From positions 154,001 to 218,000 of the forward strand of contig JAHQIY010000019.1 in NCBI GenBank assembly GCA_019054805.1: 64,000 bases of DNA, written 5' to 3'. The position numbers and the translations under genes were made by a program. This document shows positions 13,631 through 26,281 of this stretch, piece after piece; positions within the stretch are counted from its first letter, which is position 1, and each line of letters opens with the position of its first letter. This DNA comes from Brachionus manjavacas. Its lineage: Eukaryota; Rotifera; Eurotatoria; Ploima; Brachionidae. Below the pieces are notes generated by a model. That model did no database searches and was not told the DNA's origin. It saw only the letters and a list, made by a program, of their open reading frames with translations.

Positions 13631-14907
13631 ATGATTAAGTAAGCCTACATTCTTAATATTTAATTATTAAAATAAACCAACTCACTATTTAATAATAAAG
13701 AAATTTAGCTGGAAAAACAATATTCATTACAGGTGCATCACGAGGCATTGGCAAAGCTATCGCTCTTCGTTGTGCTCGTGACGGTGCTAATGTGATCATA
13801 GCTGCCAAAACTGCAGAACCACATCCCAAGTTACCCGGAACAATTTACACCGCAGCCAAAGAAATCGAGGAAGTAGGCGGACAAGCCTTGCCATGCATTG
13901 TCGATGTCAGATTTGAAGATCAAGTGGCCAAAGCGCTCGAAGACGGCGCCAAAAAATTCGGTGGCATCGATATTTTGGTCAACAACGCATCAGCAATTAG
14001 TCTCACTGGTACTATGGACACAACAATGAAAAAATATGACCTAATGAATCAGGTAAATGCTAGAGGTACATTTTTGTGCTCAAAAATGGCCATACCATAC
14101 TTGCGCAGGAGTTCCAATCCACACATTTTAAATCTTTCACCGCCTCTCAATCTCAACCCCAAATGGTTCAAAAATAACTTGGCATACACAATGGCCAAGT
14201 ATGGTATGAGTTTTTGTGTGCTCGGAATGAGCGAGGAGCTCAAAGAAGACGGCATTGCTGTGAATGCTTTGTGGCCGCGCACTGCCATCGCCACCGATGC
14301 CATTGATCTGATCGGATCAGTCGAAATGAGAAAGCAGTCGCGGACCACCGAAATTATGGCCGATGCTGCCTATCAAATTTTGATCAAGGAGTCAAAGACT
14401 TTTAGTGGAAAGTTTTTAATTGATGAAGATGTGTTAAAAAATGACTTGGGAATGACTGATTTTGACAAGTATGCTGTCGAGTCTGGTAATTCGCTTTTGA
14501 TGGACTTTTTTTTGGATGATGTCGAAGGACAAGAAACTTTGGGCCTTGGAACAAATGAGCCATCGTCGGATACTGACGTATCGGCCTCGATGAATGCCCT
14601 GAGAAAACTTCTATCACCAGAGTTAGTTCAGAAAATAAATGGAGTCTATGCTTTTAAGATAACCGATTCCAAAACAGCAGATTGGTATCTTGATTTGAAG
14701 AATGGTGGCGGTAAAATTGACTCGGGTGTTTACAATGGTCAAGTGAATTGCACCATGACAATGAACTCGGATGTTTTTAACAAAATGACATCTGGAGCAT
14801 TGAAACCAACAATGGCCTTTATGAGCGGAAAGCTTAAAATCAAAGGTGAAATGGGTCTGGCCATGAAATTGGAAAAATTGATGTCAAGTCTTAAATCAAA
14901 GCTTTGA
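13631..14907 (+). CDS. HSDL2: Hydroxysteroid dehydrogenase-like protein 2 (SDR + SCP2)
   Basis: This peroxisomal or mitochondrial protein joins a short-chain dehydrogenase to a sterol-carrier-protein-2 lipid-binding domain. Its physiological substrate is not settled in the family. Exons are 13631-13638 and 13701-14907, giving 404 residues (human about 418). The 8-base first exon (Met-Ile-AA) spliced over a 62-nt intron restores the expected N-terminus MIKNLAGKTIFITGASRGIG. The Rossmann motif TGASRGIG is at 13-20, NNAS at 97-100, the catalytic Ser near 149 in LNLSPPLN, and YTMAK at 165-169. The SCP2 domain spans about 297-404 and ends KPTMAFMSGKLKIKGEM. A further AG at 13707-13708 lies inside exon 2 but would break the frame. 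The protein ends SKL-like (LKSKL), so its last three residues S-K-L form a C-terminal PTS1-like signal only if read as lys-SKL minus nothing; the literal final three residues are S-K-L, supporting peroxisomal import. Confidence 0.95.
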
Positions 14908-14948
14908 AATTTTTAGGAATTATTTTTTTATTTTAAATTAACTTTATC

Positions 14949-14954
14949 AATAAA
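14949..14954 (+). promoter_or_regulatory. Polyadenylation signal of HSDL2
   Basis: AATAAA lies 41 bases after the HSDL2 stop codon. In this AT-rich DNA the hexamer is common, so position is the main support. Confidence 0.55.
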
Positions 14955-16294
14955 TTTTATTTGAATTATTAATGAGAAAAAGGTGTTTTCTGTTTATTTT
15001 AATGAATTTATGATGAATTCTTTATTTCGCATTTCAAATAAGTGGTGTAACAAAGCAAACTTGAGAACAAAACGCCAACTAAGAGAATACAGCATTAAGG
15101 AAAACAGATTGAAGATCAACATTTGGGAATTTTACCGCAATGATAAAAAAAATCATTTAAATAAGAAATTTTCCGAATTGAAGATCAATTAAAATGATAA
15201 AAAATATGAAAAATCTTTTTTTGCGAAGTTTTACCATTTTTTTTTCATTTTACCAAAATTATTACAGTACAGTAAGAGTTTCACTTAATTTAGCATAAAT
15301 GATTAAATTTAAGTTTATTATTTTTTATTTTTCATTTTAAAATTTCATGAGTAAATAAAGACCCATTGCTTCATTGTTTAAATTAATAATTTTAAAGTTT
15401 TTTACTTCTTTAAATTAAAAATTAAAATTGATAAATATTCGCTTGTATTTCTATGTTTGAAAGACAGAATTATTCAATTAATTAAAGTAAAAAATAAATG
15501 ATCAGAGTTTTTTTTAATATAATTATGGTATTATTCTTATATAATTATTCTCAAAAGCATTTCTGCATGGCTCCGATCACAATTTTTTCCGAAAAATGAA
15601 AAAAGACTGAATGAAAAGATAAAAAAAAGATAAAATCATAAAAAAAAATTTTTTATTTATATTTATTTTGTTAATTAAATTTTTAATATTTAGTCTGAAA
15701 TTTTTTTTTATCACCTAAATCAAGATATTAGAACTTGATAAGAAAAGTGTCCAAAAAATGTTCCTAGACACAAAAAAGCCAACAAAAGTGAGAACCTATT
15801 GCAAAGAATTTAGAAAGCGAAAAAATTAACAAATTTTGCATAGTTAATTAATCCATAATAAATCTGGCTTGGTAACACCCTTTTTTCTAAATCACGTGAA
15901 AAATATTCTCAAAATCGCAATTTAGCTGTAAAATATTTACTTTATACAAAAAAAAAGAAAAAATTTTAAATTTTTAGCGTGTGCTTTTAATTTGACCAAA
16001 AAATGGCATACATAAGCTTAGTAGCGACCAAAAAGCACATTCAAATCACTCAGAATGCATTCTTTTTTCCAGACACGCCTTTTCCAGTATTTATCCACGC
16101 TAAACCATTTTCAAAAGCATAAATCTTATCTTCTTTGAACTAGAGACAACAAGCATCTGCAACATTTGTAAATTTACTCAAAAAAAAAATTTTTAATTTA
16201 AAAAAAAAAAAAAACTAAATTCCAAATATTTTTTTTTTATTTATTTGAAGAAAAATTAAAATTCCGAGCACTAAAAAGATAAAAAAGCACCAAA
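14955..16294. other. Intergenic region HSDL2-AASS
   Basis: About 1.3 kb of AT-rich sequence with no supported gene. A short open frame near 14983-15192 has no recognisable content. An AG acceptor-like site at 16249-16250 follows a T-rich tract 45 bases before the AASS start codon. Confidence 0.6.
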
Positions 16295-19200
16295 ATGATG
16301 CGAAATGTAAATCAATTTGTCAAGCACAAGTACAAACAGTTGTGTCAAAGAGGCATGCATACAAATAAAGTGATTGCCATACGTCGAGAGGATCAGAGCA
16401 TTTGGGAGCGTCGAGCGCCTCTCTCGCCCAACCATGTGCGCAAACTGGTCATGAAAGATGGATTCAAAGTGCTTGTTCAGCCGTCGAATAGACGAGCTTT
16501 TCCTTCGCCGGAATACATTCAGGCTGGAGCAGTGATACAAGAAGACTTGAGTGAGGCAAGTCTTATACTTGGCGTTAAGCAAGTGCCGGCCGATTTGCTT
16601 ATACCCAACAAGACTTATGCTTTTTTTAGTCACACAATCAAAGCTCAAGAGGCCAACATGCCTTTGCTAGATGCCATCCTCGAAAAGAACATACTTTTGA
16701 TCGACTATGAAAAAATGGTCGATTCAAATGGACAGAGAGTGGTTGCTTTTGGAAAGTATGCCGGCGTTGTTGGCATGATTGATATTATGCATGGTCTAGG
16801 CCTTCGTTTTATTGCTCTGGGACACCATACGCCATTTATGCACATCGGGCCGGCTCACAACTATCGATGCAGTGAAATGGCTCGACAGGCTGTTAGAGAT
16901 GCCGGATACGAAATTGCTTTGGGTTTAATGCCTAAATCAATTGGACCATTGACGTTTGTGTTCACTGGAAGTGGCAATGTGTCCCAAGGCGCTCAAGAAG
17001 TATTCAGAGAACTTCCGTATGAGTATGTTCATCCGAGCCAGTTGAAAAAAGTAGCTGAACATGGCGCAACAAATAAAGTATACGCTTGCAAAGTGTCCAG
17101 AAAAGATCACCTCATTAATAAAGAGACAGGAAAGTTTGACCCACATGAATATGAAGAACATCCACAGAGGTATATATCATCTATTATTAATTTTTTCAAA
17201 TTGTCTTTTAATAGATACATTTTTGCATAAGACATTTTTTAACTCAAACTTTTTGATAAAAATAATAATAGAAAAAATGATTCAAGCAGGTGGTTGAGAC
17301 CGACTCTTTGCTCCTGGAACTTGACTGCTTCCTTTCAGTCTCAGTTTTGGCTTGGTTCTTTATTTAAAGTTAAAACTGAGGATAAGAATTGAAAAAATAT
17401 TTTAAGATTTAGTTCAGGTTTATTTTTAGAAACGCTTTTAACTTTTAATTTTTTTCACAATCAAGGTTGTTAACTAAAAAATTGAAATATTCAAATTTAC
17501 TCTATAAGCCTACTCATAAGACTCTTTTGAAATTTATGTATTGCTAACTATAATAGAGCTAAAAAGGACCTTTTTTTGCATTTTTATATGTTTTGTTTTT
17601 AAATGTAAATTTAAAAAAAAAATAAATTTTATGATATGGATATGCGTTATCCTTTAAGTAAAATAAGTTTTAAGATTTTTAAATTTCAAATTTTTATTTT
17701 CAAATTTACATTTTAGTTATTTTTTCTTTTTTCAAGTAAATACAAAAACTTGTTGTATAATGAGTGATATTGATCAAAATGAGGACTCAAATAAAAATAT
17801 TATTCTTTATGATTTAAAAAAATAAAACATATTAAAAGCCAAACCAAAAATATAAAATTTTATTGTAAAAATCAAAAAAAAATAAATTCTACTAAAACAT
17901 TAGAAAAGTGTCATTTTGATTTAAAAAACAAAAGAAAAAAAAAATTAAGTTCGACCTCAGAATTAACTTAGGTCTTAAATATACACTCGAGTTTTTGTCT
18001 CATTTTTGATTTTTTATATTTTATTTATTTTTTCAAAGATTCAAAATCAAAAACTATAATTGTTCTTTTTATTTTTTAGATTCTCATTTTAAATTTTTTC
18101 TTCATTCTTTTCCAAATAAGATTTATTTTAACTCTTTTATAAAAAGAAACAATCAAATTTCTAGAAAGAAGAGTCTTAAGAGTTAGCTTAAAGAAGAAGT
18201 AATTTTACACAAAAAATTAATATTTTTCTAAAAATTTTAATTCCTATTTTTGCGAAATTAAGTCACCAACAATTAAGATCAGACCTATATGAATTTAACT
18301 TGTTAGATGAAACTTTAAACGCTAAGTTTACTTCGCTCTACTTAGACTTCAAATCAATAGTTTCTACATAAAAATCTATTAACTAAAAACCATAAACTTA
18401 TTTTATTTTATTAGAAAAATTTTCATTTAACTCATTTTATTTACTAACGCTGGGCTAAAAAGAAGGACTAAGTTCCATTCTGAGTAGCCTGAGGTCCTCC
18501 TCGAATTTATTTAGAAAATAAATAAATAAATAAATATTTTTGCGAAATATATGATAAAACTTACTAAAAATTAATATCAACAGGCACTTTTTCTCTTTCT
18601 TATCATGATGTACTATATCTTAACATTTATCTTAGATGGTTTTATTCCTTAATTTAAAGGGTAATAAGAAAAAAACTTGGATAAAATAAAAAGTCAGAGA
18701 AATTAAAAAAATGAAGTAAAATAAATAAATCGAAAAAAAGTTAGAGTTTAATTAACTTAATATTATCTTTAAATTAATAGAAAACTCTGTTTTAACCATC
18801 AATACTTTCAAGACCCATACAGTTGGAGGTCATGTCATAATTCAATTAAATAAATTCTTCATATTTAAAATTTTATTTTAAATCAATACAAATGAAATGA
18901 AGTTTTCTATCAAATTAAAAAAGAAAAGAATTAATTAATAAATGGTGCATATTTTGTCTTAAAGTAAAAATTTTCACAAAATTCTGAAAAAGCATGACAA
19001 AAAGGTGATGTTTTAAGTTTATTTTTTTTAATAAATAAAAGTTACTTTTTCAATGTTGATACAGTCTGTTCTCGATTTTGTGACATAAAATGTCACAAAC
19101 AAAAAAAATTATTTTCAGTTTATTTTACATGAATAAAAATTATTCTAATTAAAAACTAATCTCTTTTGAACCATCTTTGTTTTTCTATCAAAAATTTCAT

Positions 19201-22200
19201 TTTCTAGGCTTCTGATAATTTTTAATTCTTTTCATTTCAATGATACCATCTTGAGAAACAACTTGGGTCTGGGCATAAAATTTATTTATTTTCTCAGATT
19301 CAATACCATTTCTTCGAATTCTAAATTACTTGATTCATCAACTTGATTTAAATTGTCAGATACTAATTCACTTAGCGAATCACTGGTGTATAAATTTTTA
19401 TTCACTTTGATAAATTCTTCTAAATCATATCCATTTAAGTTTACTTATTTTTTACTTAAAACAGAGAATTTATTTTGGCTCAAATCTTCAGGCTTATTGT
19501 GTTCTGTTGGTTCTTTTGAATACTTTGCCTTGAAAAACCCAAAATGTCTGAATACTCGTAAATTTTACTATCGAAAAAATACCTGATTTTTTTAATTTTA
19601 ATATTCTTTATTCTTTTCTCTAGTTTACAATTTAAAATGGTATCCTTAAAAAACACCCGGTGTGAAACAAAAAATTTTCATATAAAAATATTTTTTTATT
19701 GATACATTCATTTTATGCCACTTGATTTTTATGAAATGTCCTTTTTCATTTATACATAAAGCCTCCATCATTTAATCAAGTGTTTTTTTTGCTAGTAAAC
19801 AATCATGAATTAAAATATTAAATATTAAAATAGCGCCTTCTATTAAAAAACTTCTGCTATTTTATAAGCATTCCATGGTTTATTTAGAACAAAAAAGCTT
19901 TTTACCAAAAAAATCTATTATGATAGTTATTCACCCCCTGAGTCCTTTATTTTTAAAAAGACAATTTAATTTTTTTACTTAAAGAAATAAATTTAAAATT
20001 TAATAACAAATTGTCTATAAAAAAAAAAGGTACAAGTCAACGTTTGCTCGTGACATAGCACCGTATTCAAGTGTTATAATAAATGGCATATACTGGGCAC
20101 CAAATTCGCCCAAGTTAATTCGAATACCAGATGCAAAAAAGTTGCTTCAGCCAGCTCATCAGCCGTGGTTGCCATCAAGTCCCGGCTGTCCGTCTTTGCC
20201 GCATCGCCTGGTCGCCTTATGCGACATTTCGGCGGACCCGGGCGGCTCCATTGAGTTCATGAAAGAATGCACCACAATCGACCATCCATTTTGTTTGTAC
20301 GATGCCGAAAATCACACGAACAAAGAGAGCTTTGGCGGCAACGGCGTTCTCGTTTGCTCAATAGACAACATGCCAACACAATTGCCGCGCGAAGCAAGCG
20401 AGTACTTTGGCGATTTGCTGGTGCCGCACATTCACGAAATGGCCAAGTGCGACGCTCTAAAAGAGTTCGGTCAGCAACACATTGGCGACGTGGTCAAAAA
20501 TGCAGTGATCACGGCCAACAGCAAGCTAACGTCCAACTACGAGTACATAGCAGCACTGCGCGAAAAACAACGCACTCAGCGTGTCGTCGCGTCATCGAGC
20601 AAAAAAGTACTGGTGCTGGGCGCCGGCTATGTCAGCGACCCTGTGATTGAATATTTGTCACGTGACCAAAATTTGTCAGTGACTGTTGTTTCGGCGCTGA
20701 AAAAAGAAGCGGACAAAATAGCGTCGAAGTACGCGTCGGCCAATCCTCTTGTGCTGGACGTGCAACGCAGCGAAGGCGAGTTGTCCAAGCTGATCAAAGA
20801 TCACGACATAGTCATTTCGCTGCTGCCCTACATCTACCATCCGTCGATAGCCGAAAAGTGCATCAAACACAAAATAAACATGGTCACTGCCAGCTACTTG
20901 AGCAAAGAAATGAAAAGTCTGCACGACTCGGCCGTTGGCCAAGGGGTCACCATTGTGAACGAGGTGGGCCTTGATCCGGGCATTGACCACATGCTGGCCA
21001 TGCAGTGCTTTGACGAAATAAAAGAGTATGGCGGAGTGGTGGAAAAATTTCACTCGTATTGCGGCGGACTGCCGGCGCCCGAGTCCGCCAACAACTCGCT
21101 CCGCTACAAATTCAACTGGTCGCCTAGAGCAGTCCTGTTGAACACAATATCAGGCGCTCGGTACCTTAAGAATGGCAAAATAGTTGAGATTGCGGGCAAT
21201 GGTGCTTTGTTAGAACAAGGATCGCGCTCTGTCTCCTTTCTGCCCGGTTTCAGCCTCGAAACTTTTCCCAATCGAGACTCGATCGCCTACATAGACCAGT
21301 ACAACATAGACACAGTGAGCTCGATTCTGCGAGGCACTCTCAGATACAAGGGCTTTAGTCAAAATGCGCTTGGCCTCATTAGACTCGGTCTAATAAGTCT
21401 CAAAGATCACACTAGTTTGCACACTGCTGGACCCGATATAACATGGGTAATTAATCACATAGCATTATTTTTTCTATTTCTGATAAGGCCCGAAAAAAGT
21501 GTTAACAGGCTTTTACATGTTTGTAGGTCCTTGTAAAATTTAATCGAAAAATTAATTTTCTTTCAATTATTTATTTATTGCAAAATGACATAAATACAAA
21601 ATATATATACAATAAAAATACTAATAATAATAATACATTCAGGTCACCTATGGTAGCTCCTTGCACAAAACACATAGAAAAGTACTGAAAAAAGAAATAC
21701 TGTTTGAATTTTAGGTCAATATAAGAGCTAAGATTACAGATAGAAAAAGCTGTAAAAGAAAAATTTTATAAACAAAAAATTACATTTACAAAAAATTTAT
21801 TTTTATTAAAATTAAATAAACATGCTTGTTAATTCAACGCTTAAAAAAAGCAAGCTCCAACTGAAGATCATCTAGAAGAAATTTATCGATGAGCTTGGAA
21901 ATGTTTTTTCATTGTAATCAGTGAATTTTCTTTTGGAGGTAACAAATTTAAATTTAAATTTTTTAGATCATTAAATTTCTTATTACAAAATATAGAAAAA
22001 TTTAATCAAAATGAATATTGAAAAGTAATGAGAAGGATTAGTTGTTACAGCATGTATCAAATCTTTATAACATACTGAATTCTTAACATTTTAATCATTT
22101 TTTTAGGCAATAAAAATTAACACAATTCAAATTTAGTGTCCAAAGTCAACCAAGCTTTTCAAAAAAATATACTAAAATCAAAATTTTAGTCAATTACTAT

Positions 22201-23881
22201 TTTTAATAACTAATTTCATAATTATAATTTAGTTAAAATACTTCTTAGACTTTCAAAGCAATTGTTTGAATTAAAGTACTCGTCCGTTGATAATTTTGAT
22301 ACGAATTGTATTCATCAATAAATATGTTCTGCAAATAGTTAATACTATTAATAACTAATAACTAAATACCGATGACTTAAATTTATATTAAAATCATTTA
22401 AATATGCATATTAAAATTTAATATTATTTCCAAAAAAAGGGAAATAAAATTTTCAAATTGATTTATTTTTCAAAAAAAATTATGATAAGATTAAAGAAAA
22501 AGGCTTTTTAATGCCTAGATCTTAAAATTATTAAATTTTGGAAAAAAAAATATTGAAATTTAGTTTTTGATTTTTTTTATATTCTTTTCAAAGATTTTTG
22601 CTAAATTTATTTTTTATTACAAATCTGCATACCTTTTTTATTCTATTTTTTTCCGAACTAACATTCATCTTATTCAAGAAAAAAATTTAATTTTTCAAAG
22701 TTAATTTTAATTTAAAAATTTTATTTATAAAAAATGCAAGTATATTTATAAGAAACTAATATGTTTTGATTAAAATATTGTTTGATAAAATGGCCCAATT
22801 TCATTTGAATGTCATTAATTTTTTTTTTTCTTTTTTGAGAATTGTTAATTTTAGTACATAATTACTCAATTGCTTTTTTAAAGTGGTTCTAAATGGCTTT
22901 CGTAAGTTTTTTCAGCTGAATAATTCAATTTAATTCTTACAACTTCTGAAAATGTATTTATTTTTTGCAGAGATATAACTAGGTAATACATTATTAGAAA
23001 CAAAATTTACAAAAACTATTTAGGACTTTAGGTTCTTTTACTTTTTAATTCAAAAATGCACAGTATTAAATTAATTTCATTTTTAATACGGCATAAAGAT
23101 AATTAATATTGACAAATATTAATATTGAAAAAAAATAAATAAAATATTTCATCATAAAATTTAAAAAAATAAAATTTTATTAGAATAAGAACAAAAATAA
23201 TCACTTATTTTCAAAATTGTCAATAAATTTAAAAAAAAATTTCTATTTTTGTTTAATCTAAGCGTCAATTTATGTGTGATCTGCTAAGTATTGATCGCGA
23301 TACTTACTATGAGAATGTAAAGAGTGCCATTTATGATAAGCTAAATCATGATGCCGATTTGACTAATGCTGTGGAGCAATTGGGACTTTTGTCCGATGAT
23401 TTGGTTGAGAAACTGGGAAATCCACTAGACTCTTTGGCCAAGCACTTGTCAGTCCGTTTAGCCTATGGTAAAAATGAGATCATTTTTTGTTTGGATAAAA
23501 TATTAATTGAGCTAAAAATTTAAGATGAAGGCGAACGCGATATAATCATAATGCATCATGAAGTTGGCTATAAACTGTCTAATGGACAAAACGAGTCTAA
23601 AACTATTGATTTTATTCATTATGGGGAAATAAATGGTCAAACAGCTATGGCCAAGACTGTCGGGCTGCCAGCTGCTATTGCGGCAAAAATGGTTCTAGAA
23701 AGTGAGCGTTTTTTCTCTCTCTAAATTATCAACTCTTTTTTTTTTATAAAATTTTTCATTTGTAGAAGAGATACAAACAACAGGAATGGTTTTGCCATTG
23801 TCTAAAGATATTTACAAGCCAATATTAAGTAGATTGCAGTCCGAGGGTTTACACTGGACCGAAACAATTAAAAAATTTTAA
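16295..23881 (+). CDS. AASS: Alpha-aminoadipic semialdehyde synthase (LKR/SDH)
   Basis: This bifunctional mitochondrial enzyme carries out the first two steps of lysine breakdown: lysine plus 2-oxoglutarate to saccharopine, then to glutamate and aminoadipic semialdehyde. Exons are 16295-17169, 20030-21446, 23263-23467, 23525-23701 and 23766-23881. All phases agree and the product is 929 residues (human 926). The N-terminus is basic and lacks acids for about 26 residues, as expected for mitochondrial targeting. The lysine-ketoglutarate reductase half starts at [19 protein letters not shown] and includes [14 protein letters not shown]. The saccharopine dehydrogenase half begins near residue 485 with [13 protein letters not shown], followed by [15 protein letters not shown] and the C-terminal [15 protein letters not shown]. 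The introns are 2.86 kb, 1.8 kb, 57 nt and 64 nt. I see no broken or missing conserved block. Confidence 0.97.
17170..20029. other. AASS intron 1 with degraded repeat material
   Basis: This 2.86-kb intron contains a plus-strand segment at about 18445-18535 that looks like the 3' end of a LINE: a GC-richer stretch with GAGGTCCTCCTCG followed by (AAAT)n. On the minus strand about 19560-19290 reads as a decayed frame with a few stops (for example [20 protein letters not shown]), possibly a dead transposon ORF of unknown family. The rest is AT-rich with nothing seen. Confidence 0.45.
18445..18536 (+). mobile_element. Putative LINE 3' tail
   Basis: A GC-richer segment (CTGAGTAGCCTGAGGTCCTC) ends in about five ATAA/AAAT units. 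A simple tail after a non-AT-rich segment is typical of a severely 5'-truncated non-LTR retrotransposon insertion. No coding sequence remains. Confidence 0.4.
21447..23262. other. AASS intron 2, no gene seen
   Basis: A 1.8-kb AT-rich intron. I found no open frame with coding character and no clear element termini. Confidence 0.65.
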
Positions 23882-24985
23882 TCGTGTTTTAGTTGAATTT
23901 TATTCAAAAAAATTTTTATGTAAATAAAGTTAAAACTTTTAATTTTTTGTTTTAATTGATTAAAACACATACCAAAACCAAAAAACGCTGCAAAACATAA
24001 ACATGTTTATATATTTTTAATCTAATAAGATAATTTATTTTGTTTTTTAATTTAAAAATTTTTTTTAAAAGACTAAGCTAATTTCAAATCTTGATCAATC
24101 AATTTTTTAACTTAAAAAAATGAATTATGTTTTTATAATCGATCAAAAAGGCCTTTTAGATAGATTTTTGAATGATCTTTACAATAAAAAAATTAAATTG
24201 TTAATTTAACAACGAAAGTTTTTTTTTGGTTTAAATTTTTATCATAAAATTTACTTATAGAAAAAGATTACTGTATTGATCTTAAAGGACACGAGATTTT
24301 AGATTTTATTAATTTTAAACTAAGAGATTTTAAATTTTCTTTAACTTTCTCTATAGTCCAATACTGCTACCAATTTTTACATTGATATTTCTTTACTGGT
24401 ACTTTAGTTTACTGTTTGTTTTTTTTAAGACTGGACCGAAGCAATTAAAAAATTTTAATCGTGTTTTAGTTGAGACTGTGCCCATTTTAATGAATTTTTT
24501 TTCCACAAATAAATTTTCTCAAAATTTTATTTTATTATTTACTTTTAACTTCTCAAATTAAATGATGACTACTGTATCAAATTTGTACAAATAAGGTTAC
24601 ATTCACCGTGTGAAAACAGTCATTTGAAGACAATTTTGAAGGCCAAGCAAAATTTTAATGCCATTAAATTTTCAAATTTTTTTTTTTTAAATTCAAATGA
24701 TCAACTAATTTGAAAAAAATAAATATAATTTTTGAGTCTAAAAAATAGACTCACTAAGAGAAAAAGTGAACAAAAAAGCTTCGATAAATCCATTCCAGGC
24801 AACTACAAAGCCAATTTTTCAACAGCAACAAAAAAAAGCATGCTTCCCAAAACTTGCATCAATTTTTCATAGCATGGTGTCTTAACTAATCATCGGCTTT
24901 ACAATTAAACTAAAATTAAATTTAAGATTTAGTCATTTTTTAAAAATTCAATTCTTTTTTTCTTTTGGCTTAAGCAACAAAAAAA
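23882..24985. other. Intergenic region AASS-Gln-rich gene, with a duplicated AASS 3' fragment
   Basis: The stretch includes a second, near-identical copy of the AASS stop-codon region (see 24431-24475). An AG acceptor-like site at 24973-24974 lies 11 bases before the next start codon. Otherwise it is AT-rich without supported genes. Confidence 0.6.
24431..24475 (+). repeat. Duplicate of the last coding bases and 3'UTR start of AASS
   Basis: About 45 bases repeat the segment at 23855-23899 (ending of the last AASS exon, stop codon and first UTR bases) with one obvious A-to-G difference. The duplicate is about 575 bases downstream and in the same orientation. It carries no gene of its own. Confidence 0.85.
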
Positions 24986-26281
24986 ATGAGCAACAAAAAA
25001 CAAGTGTTCGATAATTCAACTCCAATTAAGGCCGGTCGCAGCCACAGAACCAAATTTCAAAAGCTCAACAATTCAGATGAACTGACCGAGAGCGAAATTG
25101 CCGAAAAGAACGCCCAAGTGCCAGTATTGAGCTGCGAAACCGGTCAGCCAATAGTGCCCAACTCTTCAGCTGAACACTCCATAGACGAGTCACTGGAGGA
25201 CTCGGCAATGACCAACGAAGCCTCCTATCCACCCTACCAAGAGATAAATGTGAACACAAACGGTGTTTACGACTACCAAAATGGAGCTGTGCCTGTTCAA
25301 ATTGGTTCACCTTATTACGTCTATCAGTCACCATACACTCAGCCAGAATACCAGCTAATGAACACTCCGCAGCAAAATTGCAGTCTTTACCAGGCGTACG
25401 TGTACGACCCGAACCTCGGCGCGTACACTCTCAACACCTATTCTCCAATGCAGCAGCAGCAGCAGCAACCACAGCAGTTGTCATCGCCGCAGCAGCAAAC
25501 TTCACTGCTTGGCTCCTACCAGACTCCGCGTCAGCCACAAAATTTGTACAACATGGTCAACTCATGCATGTCACCAATGGACTCCACTGTTCCGACTTCG
25601 AATGAGAGCGCGGCTAATTCGCCATGCCAGTACCAGTACGTGATGTATCCGACTCAAAACGCCTATTTGTCACCGATGGCTGCACCACAGACCTACATGA
25701 TGTATCAGCCTGCACCAGCCCAGCAACAAACTCCCACTAGTGTGCCCACCGAAAAGACCAAGGGCAGAAAGAGCAACAAAAAAAGCGCCAAGAACCAAAT
25801 GACCAGTGTGGAGAGCACGCCCGCATTTCCCACTTGTGATCAGAACCAAAGCATCTACCAGTCGAACAGTGCCAGTCCGATAAGCAGCCAAGATCAGCAC
25901 ATCGATGAACAGAACTCTCAAGGCATGTACATGACACAGCCGATTGAGACAATGTATCCATCGCCAGTGTCCATGTGCTCGCCAGCTGGCTCGGAGAACC
26001 CGTATGCGTTCTGCGATCCGAATGGCATGTTCAATATGCAAAACTACTATGACTATGTCAACGGAGGTATCCAGAGCTTCGGAGATGATGAAGAAGAGGA
26101 GGAAGAAGACCTGGACCAGGAAAATGAGCAGTTGGCGTGCTACACTTGTCGCGGCAGACGCATGTGCTTCTGCTACTTTCTTAAAGTAAGATACTACAAG
26201 TTTCCATCTTTTCTGGACCTAGTCGATCATCAATACAAAAAATGGAGACAAAATATGATGAAAGCCAAAAAGTCAAACTAA
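24986..26281 (+). CDS. Gln/Tyr/Pro-rich protein with Cys-containing basic C-terminus, function unknown
   Basis: An intronless 431-residue frame. Residues about 80-350 are low complexity, rich in Gln, Tyr, Pro, Ser, Asn and Met (Q6 near 156-161), like prion-like disordered regions of RNA-associated or transcription factors. A Lys-rich patch lies at 257-269 and an acidic run (DDEEEEEE) at 367-374. The C-terminal 47 residues look folded: CYTCRGRRMCFC gives Cys at 385, 388, 394 and 396, then KVRYYKFPSFLDLVDHQY and a basic end. The four Cys could bind one metal ion. I do not recognise the family. Third codon positions are GC-richer than the flanks, supporting a real gene. The start is the first ATG after the acceptor-like site at 24973-24974. 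Confidence 0.8.
   Translation: MSNKKQVFDNSTPIKAGRSHRTKFQKLNNSDELTESEIAEKNAQVPVLSCETGQPIVPNSSAEHSIDESLEDSAMTNEASYPPYQEINVNTNGVYDYQNGAVPVQIGSPYYVYQSPYTQPEYQLMNTPQQNCSLYQAYVYDPNLGAYTLNTYSPMQQQQQQPQQLSSPQQQTSLLGSYQTPRQPQNLYNMVNSCMSPMDSTVPTSNESAANSPCQYQYVMYPTQNAYLSPMAAPQTYMMYQPAPAQQQTPTSVPTEKTKGRKSNKKSAKNQMTSVESTPAFPTCDQNQSIYQSNSASPISSQDQHIDEQNSQGMYMTQPIETMYPSPVSMCSPAGSENPYAFCDPNGMFNMQNYYDYVNGGIQSFGDDEEEEEEDLDQENEQLACYTCRGRRMCFCYFLKVRYYKFPSFLDLVDHQYKKWRQNMMKAKKSN

Noticed and set aside
16271-16648. 125-residue frame antisense to AASS exon 1
   Set aside because: Shadow of the conserved lysine-ketoglutarate reductase sequence.
17061-17297. Alternative frame at the end of AASS exon 1
   Set aside because: Overlaps conserved coding sequence and runs into the intron.
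25065-26189. Several frames overlapping the Gln-rich gene
   Set aside because: Shadows produced by the repetitive, GC-richer codons of the real frame.
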